Shown piece by piece: positions 1 through 6,674 of a stretch of 15,379 nt of DNA (its first letter is position 1; every line of letters begins with the position of its first letter). The stretch spans positions 1-15,379 of the forward strand of contig JALNVY010000030.1 of assembly GCA_023231165.1 (NCBI GenBank), written 5' to 3'. The DNA is from Syntrophales bacterium (lineage in GTDB: Bacteria > Desulfobacterota > Syntrophia > Syntrophales > UBA8958). The notes under the pieces were generated by a model, which did no database searches, was not told where the DNA came from, and was given only the letters and a program-made list of their open reading frames with translations. Position numbers and translations under genes: made by a program.

Positions 1-11
1 CCGAATTGTAA

Positions 12-173
12 AGTGTTGTTATTGATACTTACGAAATATATTTTGCCCCTTGTGATGTCGATACAATTGATTATTCACAGTTTTACATGCAAGTCCCTAT
101 CCGGACATTGATGAGTTTAATTAAAAATGAAGATATGAACTCGCTGAGCCTCTATGGAAAATATTTTACATGA
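12..173 (+). other. Possible 3' part of an unrecognised coding region
   Basis: This reading frame is open from base 12 to a TGA at 171-173 and translates to an acidic, protein-like stretch (DTYEIYFAPCDVDTIDYSQF in its middle). An in-frame TAA lies at 9-11, and the first ATG is at 87, so an intact version would be only 28 aa. Its TGA overlaps the ATG of the next ORF (ATGA at 170-173), an arrangement typical of coupled genes, which is the main reason to think it is the end of a real gene. A frameshift near bases 13-18 could join it to another open frame running in from the left edge. No family is recognised. Confidence 0.25.
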
Positions 174-355
174 ATGATAGAATAAAAAATACTGAAAATG
201 ATAACACAAAAATAAGAATAATGAATCCCGGCGATCGTTTCTCTCAGGGCCAATTCGATAATTCACTGACTGATTTGGGAAAAAAAGAAATTAAAGAGAA
301 GAAAACAAAGGAAGAAATATTAAATGATCATTTGATTGCGACTTACTGGGGATAA
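170..355 (+). CDS. Small hypothetical protein, charged and AT-rich
   Basis: This is a 61-aa product, very rich in Asn, Lys, Asp and Glu, with no hydrophobic segment, so probably cytoplasmic. The first half looks disordered; residues about 35-50 (GKKEIKEKKTKEEILNDH) would form a charged helix. It starts with ATGA overlapping the stop of the preceding frame, and ends 4 nt before the ATG of the zinc-ribbon-like gene at 360. The packing suggests three consecutive coupled ORFs. There is no separate strong ribosome binding site, which fits coupling but also fits a chance ORF in AT-rich DNA. I do not recognise the family. Confidence 0.4.
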   Translation: MNDRIKNTENDNTKIRIMNPGDRFSQGQFDNSLTDLGKKEIKEKKTKEEILNDHLIATYWG

Positions 356-359
356 GGAT

Positions 360-758
360 ATGGCCAATATGACGTCAAAAGAAATTAATTGTGCGTACTG
401 TAGTTTGAAAGGTTACATCGACGAATCCGATCAAGACCTGAATGACCTTCAGAGAAAAGTCTTCAAGCATCAGGGACATGATCCTTTCACCGGACAGCTT
501 TATTATGGGTGTCCTTATTGTTTAACGACTCTCCAGGTTGATCCGATGGATGTTCTGAAAGGTGAGGTTTTAAAAGGAATCCCGGTCAGGGAAAGGCAAC
601 GCGATCCCTATTACCAGACGATCTACTGCCATTTTTCTCAGAAGTTTAACAATTTGAGGAAAATATTCCATCATGTCAAGTCATCATCTCGCGAAGGATT
701 ATTCAGTGCCAATGTGATGCATGACAGGGACGCGGATGTTTCAACGAGACGATTTTAA
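360..758 (+). CDS. Zinc-ribbon-like hypothetical protein with two CxxC motifs
   Basis: This 132-aa protein has CAYC at residues 11-14 and CPYC at 51-54, spaced as in a two-knuckle zinc ribbon that would bind one Zn through four Cys; His38 and His40 lie between them. The C-terminal half is basic and helical (residues 75-132, many Arg/Lys), compatible with nucleic-acid or protein binding. No signal peptide or membrane segment is seen. ATG at 360 is preferred, with GGGGATAAGG immediately upstream; a TTG at 336 would add 8 residues but overlap the previous ORF. It is the best-supported member of the left-hand cassette. The family is not recognised, and the zinc-binding role is inferred only from the Cys spacing. 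Confidence 0.6.
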   Translation: MANMTSKEINCAYCSLKGYIDESDQDLNDLQRKVFKHQGHDPFTGQLYYGCPYCLTTLQVDPMDVLKGEVLKGIPVRERQRDPYYQTIYCHFSQKFNNLRKIFHHVKSSSREGLFSANVMHDRDADVSTRRF

Positions 759-908
759 TTTAAGGATCGAAATCTGACGACCCTATGCATAAGGATAATC
801 CTCCCACCAAGCCGCCGGGCGATCATGTCTGCCGATCAGGAGTTTCGCTCACCATTGATTTGCCATGCTCCCCGACTAAAGATAATGTCTAATGAAAGGG
901 GAAAAATC

Positions 909-1520
909 ATGGGAAAAAATATAAAAAGTGTCGTCGTCATTCTGATATTAGTTGTATTACTAATGTCCGCAAGTGCCTCTTTTGGGGCCGAAACTTTTAC
1001 AACCTTCGGTGATGCAGCTAAGCCCAAACCAGCCGACAGCAAGATCATTCCCGCCTTTGAACTTCCTGTCCCCGGAAATGAACACGACAAGAGCTATCTT
1101 GGTTTGTCGGGTACGGGAAACTTCAATATCGGGCAAATAAATGCCCGGGTGCTGATCATTGAGGTCTTTAGCTTTTATTGCCCTAATTGCCAGAAAGCGG
1201 CGGCTCATGTAAATGATCTCTATCAGAAGATTCAACAAAATCCGCAGTTGAAAGACAACATAAAGATGATTGGAATCGGCGCCGATAACACCGCTTTCGA
1301 AGTCAATGCCTACCGGGGAAGGTATAAAGTGGAATTCCCCCTTTTCCCGGATAAGAACATGGCGATTACAGACACCCTTTATGTGCACGGCACACCCACA
1401 TTCATAGGGGTCAAGCTGAATGACGGGGGCAGGCAAACACGATTCTTCTTTTCAGAAGGAGGCTTTGATGATACTCAAAAAACTTTGAATGAGATTGTCG
1501 AATTATCAGGACTAAAATAA
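909..1520 (+). CDS. Secreted thioredoxin-like (TlpA/DsbA-type) protein
   Basis: This 203-aa protein has an N-terminal signal peptide or anchor (residues 1-27: Lys-containing start, long Val/Ile/Leu stretch, then SASASFGA). A thioredoxin-fold domain follows, with the redox motif CPNC at residues 91-94 (FYCPNCQ) and a cis-proline-type GTPT loop at 161-164. The product should act outside the cytoplasmic membrane in dithiol/disulfide exchange. ATG at 909 is chosen because AAAGGGG lies 7 nt upstream (895-901) and the signal peptide begins there; upstream in-frame ATGs at 825 and 885 would put non-signal-like sequence in front. It lies 20 nt upstream of the CcdA-TlpA fusion gene, so the two are probably one operon, the membrane protein reducing this one. 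The exact substrate cannot be read from sequence. Confidence 0.85.
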   Translation: MGKNIKSVVVILILVVLLMSASASFGAETFTTFGDAAKPKPADSKIIPAFELPVPGNEHDKSYLGLSGTGNFNIGQINARVLIIEVFSFYCPNCQKAAAHVNDLYQKIQQNPQLKDNIKMIGIGADNTAFEVNAYRGRYKVEFPLFPDKNMAITDTLYVHGTPTFIGVKLNDGGRQTRFFFSEGGFDDTQKTLNEIVELSGLK

Positions 1521-1540
1521 GGAAATGAAGGGACAGCGAA

Positions 1541-3013
1541 TTGATTGACCAGATTCATCATCTTTTGGAAGAGTCATTGCGGCAAGACTCAGCTATTCTT
1601 TATTTTCTTATGTTTGGTGGCGGGCTTTTAACGTCCATCACACCATGCACCTACCCCGTCCTTCCCCTTACTGTCGGCTATATCGGTAACCAGGCGGATG
1701 CAAAACGCTGGAGGTCTTTTCTGTTGAGCCTTTCCATGGTGACCGGTTTGGCGTCCGTTTACGCGCTTTTGGGCATTATCGTCGCCGCGGTGGGAGGGAC
1801 GTTTGGGTCCATCATGGGTAATGGGTTGATTCTATATGCAATAGCGATGTTTTACCTTCTCATGGGCCTTTTCATGCTCGATGTGTTTAAATTTCCCACG
1901 CTCATTATATTCTCATCCCTCCAGGCAAAATCGACCAGCCGTAAGGGAATGGTGGGAGCGTTTGTGATTGGAGGTGTTGGCGGCTTGATTGTTGGTCCGT
2001 GCACCGGCCCTATTATCGCTATGGCGCTGGGTGCTATTGCCATGACACTTAAAAATGTGAGTGGCGTCGATTTTTTTCTTCAAGCTGCAAAAGGGGGCAT
2101 TCTGCTCTTTCTGTTCGGGTTAGGCCAAGGGGCACTGATCCTTTTGGCCGGGACGTTTACCGGGTTCCTTTATAAGCTCCCCAAAGCAGGGGTATGGATG
2201 GAAAATGTTAAAAAAGGCTTCGCTTTACTGGTCATAGTCACCGCAAGCCTCTTATTTGTTTTCGTAGGTCAAAATACGGATTTTCCCAGTTTGACGAAAT
2301 TGCTGGCGAACCCGGAATCCTCCCCGACGCCGGCTCTCCCTACGGACATCTCCGGAGCACCTGTGCCCCGAACGAGTTCATCCGGGGAACCTGAAGCCAA
2401 GGTAGTTTTGGAACCGCTACCAATTCCGGCGGCGAAAACTGCCCCTGTTCCTGGAACGGACCTGCCCATAAAGCCCCGATCCCAGGATGTTTCGGTGGAA
2501 GCACTGCCAATTCCGGCTGCGAACTCTGCTCCCAGTCTTATTCCCAAAGCGAACGTGCCCCTGAATAACCAGTCCCGGGAAGCTAATAGCCCTCCGGCAA
2601 AAACTGCCCCGGATTTCACGCTGTCTTCCCTGGGGAAAGGCAAAGTGACATTAAGCCATCTCAAGGGCAGGAAAGGGGTTGTCCTGGTGTTTTTCGCAAC
2701 CTGGTGCGTCAATTGTATGAAGGAAGTTCCTGAGATTAAACATTTCGCTGAAAAGGCCCGGACGGAAAATATTGCTGTATTCGGGATCGATTATAAACAA
2801 TCGGAGGAGATTGCCGAACGCTTTAAAAAATCAATGCACATCAACTACGAAATACTTCTGGATTCGGACGGTACGGTGGCAACCGACAATTACGGTCTTA
2901 CGGGGATTCCTCATGTCGTCGGCATCAATGGGAAGGGCGAGATGATTTACCGGGGTACGAAACTGCCGGACAATAAAGATGAATTCATGAGGAATTTGAA
3001 AAATGGTCTCTAA
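1541..3013 (+). CDS. DsbD/CcdA-type thiol:disulfide interchange protein fused to TlpA-like domain
   Basis: This 490-aa membrane protein moves reducing power from cytoplasmic thioredoxin across the membrane. Residues about 15-240 form a CcdA-type domain with roughly six hydrophobic segments and the two expected Cys, C36 (TPCTYP, first segment) and C154 (GPCTGP, fourth). Residues about 250-350 are a Pro/Ala-rich linker with an internal duplication. Residues about 352-490 form a TlpA-like thioredoxin domain with FFATWCVNCMKEVP (C389, C392) and a GIPHVVG cis-Pro loop. The N-terminal immunoglobulin-like domain of E. coli DsbD is absent. The start is TTG at 1541, with GAAGGGA 7 nt upstream (1527-1533); no in-frame ATG precedes the first membrane segment. 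It follows the secreted thioredoxin-like gene by 20 nt and probably serves it and other envelope thiol proteins. Confidence 0.9.
   Translation: MIDQIHHLLEESLRQDSAILYFLMFGGGLLTSITPCTYPVLPLTVGYIGNQADAKRWRSFLLSLSMVTGLASVYALLGIIVAAVGGTFGSIMGNGLILYAIAMFYLLMGLFMLDVFKFPTLIIFSSLQAKSTSRKGMVGAFVIGGVGGLIVGPCTGPIIAMALGAIAMTLKNVSGVDFFLQAAKGGILLFLFGLGQGALILLAGTFTGFLYKLPKAGVWMENVKKGFALLVIVTASLLFVFVGQNTDFPSLTKLLANPESSPTPALPTDISGAPVPRTSSSGEPEAKVVLEPLPIPAAKTAPVPGTDLPIKPRSQDVSVEALPIPAANSAPSLIPKANVPLNNQSREANSPPAKTAPDFTLSSLGKGKVTLSHLKGRKGVVLVFFATWCVNCMKEVPEIKHFAEKARTENIAVFGIDYKQSEEIAERFKKSMHINYEILLDSDGTVATDNYGLTGIPHVVGINGKGEMIYRGTKLPDNKDEFMRNLKNGL
2411..2532 (+). repeat. Internal direct repeat in the CcdA-TlpA linker
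   Basis: Two copies about 35 nt long start 87 nt apart (2411 and 2498), sharing CCAATTCCGGC and flanking matches. They encode EPLPIPAAKTAP (from residue 291) and EALPIPAANSAP (from residue 320). A third, partial echo (PAKTAP) occurs just before the TlpA-like domain. The copies keep the reading frame (29 codons apart), so linker length can grow or shrink in 29-residue steps. Confidence 0.75.
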
Positions 3014-3042
3014 TATCGACCTTGTCTTATCGCCTTTGCTTT

Positions 3043-3076
3043 GGAAAAAACATCCCCCGGTTCGCACCGGGGGATG
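3043..3076 (-). terminator. Intrinsic terminator of the minus-strand secreted-protein gene
   Basis: A perfect 10-bp stem (arms CATCCCCCGG and CCGGGGGATG at 3051-3060 and 3067-3076) has a 6-nt loop. Read on the minus strand it is followed directly by a run of six U (3045-3050), the classic intrinsic terminator layout. On the + strand nothing U-rich follows it, so it mainly serves the gene ending at 3111. It also separates that gene from the convergent thiol-redox operon. Confidence 0.88.
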
Positions 3077-3110
3077 AAGATGGTGGAATCAACTATCCAG
3101 TTTAGTCGAA

Positions 3111-3521
3111 TTAGGGGCCCTTATTTGGAAAGCCGCCCAGAACAGAATTGTATAATTCATCTTCCCAATTTGCGCTCCAGACCTTTTTCCCGTTTACATA
3201 GATATCACTTGCTTTGATGGATTTCATTTTTATGTTTACGGTACCATCGATTTTTACATTCTGATTGATGTGACGTGCCAAAACTGCTCTGTCAACATTC
3301 GGGACAAAATAGTATTCCCCAGTCGCGGCGTCAACAAGGAGCACAAAAACATTTTCCACGGCGGCCATTGGATCTTCCTTACCAATGGGGCAAACCTTAC
3401 CCTGGGTTACGCACATGAATCCCTGGATCGAACCGCTTACGGCCCCCTCCGCCCCGATCGCCATCATCGGCACCATCAGCAAGGCAGCAACCACCAGCAT
3501 CGAAACTAACGTTTTCTTCAT
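3111..3521 (-). CDS. Small secreted protein with Cys pair, unknown function
   Basis: This 136-aa protein has a textbook signal peptide (MKKTLVSMLVVAALLMVPMM then AIGA, cleavage near residue 24), so it is exported. The mature part has two Cys, C37 and C44, in GFMCVTQGKVCPIGKEDP, which could form a disulfide. The rest is predicted beta-rich, with a pattern (VDAATGEYYFVP, INQNVKIDGTVN, SIKASDIYVNGKKV) reminiscent of an OB-like barrel; that resemblance is my inference. The ribosome binding site is strong, AAAGGAGG at 3527-3534, 5 nt before ATG. It is convergent with the thiol-redox operon and could be a substrate of it, though shared position is the only evidence. I do not recognise a named family. 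Confidence 0.85.
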   Translation of the reverse strand: MKKTLVSMLVVAALLMVPMMAIGAEGAVSGSIQGFMCVTQGKVCPIGKEDPMAAVENVFVLLVDAATGEYYFVPNVDRAVLARHINQNVKIDGTVNIKMKSIKASDIYVNGKKVWSANWEDELYNSVLGGFPNKGP

Positions 3522-3534
3522 TTTATCCTCCTTT

Positions 3535-4358
3535 AAATTCCATGGTCTTGGTTTATTTCTTGTTTAACTATATCTCATTTAAAAACTTCCCTCGTTGCAC
3601 CCCCTTTCTCTTTTAATTGTAGAAGCAGCCCATCTAAAATATTAATCTTACACCTTTCCCAAACATACGTCTCTAAGGCAACGGCCATGCTCGGATAAGA
3701 TTTATTTCCGATTGAATGGCCATAGAATGTTGGGTTTAATAATATTAATTTTTTCCCGGAGGCGCAATCAGGCAATATCTGATTCACGACGGCTAAATAT
3801 CTTAGGATAGGGTTCCGAAAAATATGATTGGCAACGGCCGTTCCGGTGATAGGTGCGGAACGGCTGTTCCATCCAAAAGCCTTCATGGAAACATTGAAGC
3901 CTCAAAAAAAGGGGGGAGGAGTTCGATATGGTTAAATAGTCAATTCCAGCCCGGTTAAATATATGTCCATTATTCACTCCCCACTTTATTGCTTTTGGAT
4001 TTCCTGAATAAGGGAAAAGTCCCTGCTGATGATAGATTATGCCTACCATAGCCCATCCAATTATTGATTATTGTTTTCCCGTGCCACATGGATTAGTTTT
4101 TCCATCATGATGTCGAAAAGATTTGCGTTGCCTTCGCCACCATGACGTAATTTATTGATCGATCAAATTATTGTGACAACTGATGGCCGGCGCCGGGTTA
4201 GCAAAATGATCTTGCGGAGGTATGATGAGGGTTGACCGTTTCCAGATCCGGGACATCGAGGTTCTCCATAATTCGTGATCGGGGAAAGGAGGGGTGTGGC
4301 TAAGGCAAATAGAGATGGCTGTAAAATAAGTATTACAGTAAAATATAAGGAGAGAAGT
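3535..4358. other. About 820 bp without a supportable gene; possible decayed coding DNA
   Basis: Two overlapping minus-strand ORFs fill part of this stretch: 3575-3886 (103 aa) and 3768-4049 (93 aa), in different frames. Neither has a convincing ribosome binding site or recognisable motif, and they cannot both be real along their overlap. The 3' half of the first (around LDGLLLQLKEKGG) and a short minus-strand frame at about 4064-4147 look protein-like, so decayed coding sequence is possible. The region also contains a purine run (A7G6) at 3904-3916 and an inverted repeat at 3837-3864. The last 100 bases are the leader of the stress-protein gene; I see no convincing promoter there. Confidence 0.4.
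3837..3864. repeat. Perfect 8-bp inverted repeat
   Basis: The arms GCCGTTCC (3837-3844) and GGAACGGC (3857-3864) are separated by 12 nt. The right arm also forms an alternative 5-bp stem with GTTCC at 3866-3870. No U-run follows on either strand, so it is not an intrinsic terminator. It may be an operator-like dyad or a chance feature in non-coding DNA. Confidence 0.45.
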
Positions 4359-4810
4359 ATGAAAACATTTCAAAGAATACTCGTACCCATAGATTTCTCT
4401 CAATATGCTAATAAGGCATTTGAAGAGGCCCTAATGCTGGCCAAGCAATTCAAATCAGAAGTTTATCTGCTTCATGTCGTTGACGATATTCGGCAGTGTG
4501 CGTTGACTATTGCCTGACACAGGAGTTTGTCGATCAATACAGAACGGATAGTATGAATGCGTCAAAGGAAAAACTGGAAATGAGCATAAAGCAGAATAAG
4601 GAAGCCGATGGTGTCACGGTTTTTGCGAACGTTAGAGTTGGCTCGCCCTATGAAGAGATACTCAAGGAAGAGTTGGAAAAGAATATCGACCTCATTGTGA
4701 TTGCCACCCACGGAAAGACCGGTTTTATTCATCATCTGATGGGCAGGGTAGCCGAACGCGTCTTTCGCGGGGCAAAAGGGCAAGTCATGTTGGTGAAGGC
4801 TACGCCGTGA
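4359..4810 (+). pseudogene. Universal stress protein (UspA family), frameshifted
   Basis: The gene begins at ATG 4359 with AAGGAGA at 4347-4353. The first frame gives MKTFQRILVPIDFSQYANKA and a normal UspA N-terminal half up to LLHVVDDIRQCA, then stops at 4515-4517. The frame starting near 4496 continues at once with VDYCLTQEFVDQYR and runs to the natural end at 4810. That end carries the ATP-binding signature of the family (THGKTGFIHHLMGRVAERV, with Arg where Ser/Thr is usual after the last Gly) and a final QVMLVKA strand. Restoring one base near 4501-4503, for example a second G in TGTGCGGTTGAC, makes one ~150-aa UspA. Universal stress proteins bind ATP or act as stress-responsive modulators in the cytoplasm. 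Either the gene is recently inactivated or the base is a sequencing error; no slippery heptamer for programmed shifting is seen. Confidence 0.85.
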
Positions 4811-4853
4811 TTTTTCAACGCAATAGTTTTTGGGATAATAATTTTAATTTATT

Positions 4854-5003
4854 ATGAAAATAGGCGATTTGTGCAAACCAAGGGCTGCCGATGCCATCGG
4901 CAGCACCGGACCCATTGGGTGTTTGACAGCAGCAGACGCCCGGTTGTTGATTGAGTTCCGCGCTAAGGCACCGACGTATGATACGCCTGTGTGCAAGAGT
5001 TAA
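4854..5003 (+). CDS. Tentative 49-aa ORF upstream of korA
   Basis: An ATG-started frame (MKIGDLCKPRAADAIGSTGP at its start) ends with TAA at 5001-5003. The stop is directly followed, in the same frame, by the ATG at 5004 that lies 30 nt ahead of the likely korA start. Base composition is more like coding DNA than the preceding AT-rich gap, but there is no ribosome binding site upstream of 4854. The MKIGDLCK opening vaguely resembles the start of CBS-domain proteins, which are often near UspA genes; this is too weak to name it. It could be a gene remnant or simply the korA leader. Confidence 0.22.
   Translation: MKIGDLCKPRAADAIGSTGPIGCLTAADARLLIEFRAKAPTYDTPVCKS
4884..4904. repeat. 10-bp near-perfect palindrome in the korA leader
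   Basis: The arms GCTGCCGATG (4884-4893) and CATCGGCAGC (4895-4904) are fully complementary around a single central C. Folded as RNA it would make a stem of about 8 bp with a 5-nt loop. No U-run follows. It could be an operator, a transcript-end stem or an attenuator-type element; position about 130 nt upstream of korA is the only functional hint. Confidence 0.6.
4977..4982 (+). promoter_or_regulatory. Possible -10 element for the kor operon
   Basis: TATGAT at 4977-4982 matches a sigma-70 -10 box in five of six positions and would start transcription near 4989, ahead of the korA ribosome binding site. The matching -35 is poor (TTGAGT at 4951-4956 is 20 nt away, too far), so this is only a candidate. 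Confidence 0.25.
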
Positions 5004-5033
5004 ATGGGACAGGGTAAGGAAAGGGATACAGCT

Positions 5034-6674
5034 ATGGAATTCAGCGTTTTGATAGGAGGAGAGGCAGGGCTGGGGGCATTTTCCATGGAGCTGGAATTAA
5101 CGGATATCCTCTCCCGGCTCAATTATTATTTTTTTGCCACTAAAAATTATATGTCCCGGGTGCGGGGCGGACATAATTTCCACATGATTCGTATCGCCGA
5201 TCATTCTGTTCATGCCCTGACAGGTGGTTCTTGGGATATGATAGTCGCTCTTGATGAAGAAACGGAAATACGCCACCGAGTTCATCTTTACGATAAAGGT
5301 CTTTATCTGTCCCCAACGTTAATTGGGGAAGTCGCAAGGGAGGCCCGTGAGGAATTCCATGATGTTACGGTGAGCAATACGATTCTGGTGGGGGTCATTC
5401 TTGCCATCATTGATGTGGATACCGAGAGATTAGCCGCTGTCACTGAATCGAATAAATTAAAATATCTGCGGAGAGGCTTCAAATATGCCGGCCAATGGGA
5501 AATGGCAGGTATTTTCCCGATCCCCTCGAAGGCGGGATGCCATTATATATTTGATGGAAACAAGGCCATTGCCCTTGGCTCCCTTCTGGGAGGCTGCCAG
5601 TTTATGGCGGGCTATCCTATGACACCCGCCACGTCGATCATGCATTATTTCGCTACCGCCGCCATGTCCCTTCCCGCTCACTTTGAGCAGGCTGAAGATG
5701 AAATATCGGCCATCAATATGGCCTTGGGTGCTTCTTATGCCGGTGTCAGATCTATGGTGGCCACCGCCGGCGGTGGTTTTGCACTGATGCAGGAGGCCGT
5801 TTCTCTTGCCGGGATGACGGAAACGCCAATCGTCATCGTTGTCGGCCAGCGTCCGGGACCGGCCACAGGTCTTCCCACCCGGACCGAGCAGGGAGATCTC
5901 AACTTAGTGCTCTATGCCGGACATGGAGAATTCCCCCGGATTGTTTTTGCCCCCGGTACGATTGGAGAGGCTATCGATGTCACCAGAAAAAGTTTTGAAT
6001 TGGCTGATCGTTACCAGATTCCTGTTTTTGTTCTTACTGATCAGTATTTCGCCGACTCAGTACAACTGATGGAGGAAGATCTCCCGGTGTCGGTTCCGGC
6101 TCGTGAATACGGCATTTTTGACCGGGCCTATCAACGATATGCCTTGATGGAGACAGGAATATCGCCACTCACTTTTCCCGGTCTTTTCGATGCTATGGTC
6201 AGGGTTGATTCCGATGAACATGATGAGTCGGGGACAATTACGGAGGATCTGGACCTGAGGATTCGTATGGTAGATAAGCGTCTGGGGAAAATGACCCTGC
6301 TGAAGAAAGACGCCATACCGCCCACTTTTTATGGCGATTCGGAGGCGGGAACCATCCTCATCTCCTGGGGCTCCAACCGACTTATCGTGGAGGAGGCCGT
6401 CGATAAACTCGTTGCCGAAAGAATCGAGGCATCTGCCCTCCATTTCGGCCAGGTATATCCTTTGTCAAACGATATGATTGCCCCTTACCAACTGGAATCA
6501 AAGACTATCATTTGTGTGGAAAACAATGGCGGAGCCCAGTTTGCCTGCCTCCTGAAAAAAGAGTTCGGTCTCCATGCGACCCACAATATCCTCAAGTACA
6601 ATGGTGAATGTTTCACCGTCGAAGAAATATATAGTCGGGTTAAACTGTTGTTGTCTCCGGAGGTAGAGGAATGA
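5034..6674 (+). CDS. korA: 2-oxoacid:ferredoxin oxidoreductase, fused gamma-alpha subunit
   Basis: This 546-aa KorA-type subunit works with KorB to interconvert a 2-oxoacid plus CoA and ferredoxin with acyl-CoA, CO2 and reduced ferredoxin in the cytoplasm. Residues about 1-175 are the gamma domain (IGGEAGLGAFS, then YMSRVRGGHNFHMIRI). From about 180 the alpha pyrimidine-binding domain follows (GNKAIALGSLLGGCQFMAGY, PMTPATSIMHYF, FEQAEDEISAINMALGASYA, TAGGGFALMQEAVSLAGMTE, GLPTRTEQGDL). ATG at 5034 is preferred over the in-frame ATG at 5004 because AAGGAAAGGG lies at 5016-5025 and the conserved MEFSVLIGGEAG starts there. The stop overlaps the korB ATG (ATGA at 6671-6674). The substrate (2-oxoglutarate, pyruvate or branched 2-oxoacid) cannot be fixed from sequence. 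Confidence 0.92.
   Translation: MEFSVLIGGEAGLGAFSMELELTDILSRLNYYFFATKNYMSRVRGGHNFHMIRIADHSVHALTGGSWDMIVALDEETEIRHRVHLYDKGLYLSPTLIGEVAREAREEFHDVTVSNTILVGVILAIIDVDTERLAAVTESNKLKYLRRGFKYAGQWEMAGIFPIPSKAGCHYIFDGNKAIALGSLLGGCQFMAGYPMTPATSIMHYFATAAMSLPAHFEQAEDEISAINMALGASYAGVRSMVATAGGGFALMQEAVSLAGMTETPIVIVVGQRPGPATGLPTRTEQGDLNLVLYAGHGEFPRIVFAPGTIGEAIDVTRKSFELADRYQIPVFVLTDQYFADSVQLMEEDLPVSVPAREYGIFDRAYQRYALMETGISPLTFPGLFDAMVRVDSDEHDESGTITEDLDLRIRMVDKRLGKMTLLKKDAIPPTFYGDSEAGTILISWGSNRLIVEEAVDKLVAERIEASALHFGQVYPLSNDMIAPYQLESKTIICVENNGGAQFACLLKKEFGLHATHNILKYNGECFTVEEIYSRVKLLLSPEVEE

Noticed and set aside
855..886. Possible promoter TTGATT or TTGCCA with GATAAT ahead of the thioredoxin-like gene
   Set aside because: Spacers of 20 and 15 nt are outside the usual range, and the start would run into the ribosome binding site.
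825..908. Upstream extension of the secreted thioredoxin-like protein
   Set aside because: It would put non-hydrophobic residues before a clear signal peptide; ATG 909 has the better ribosome binding site.
4923..4928. TTGACA, a perfect -35 box upstream of korA
   Set aside because: No acceptable -10 element lies 16-18 nt downstream; the bases there are GTTGAT.
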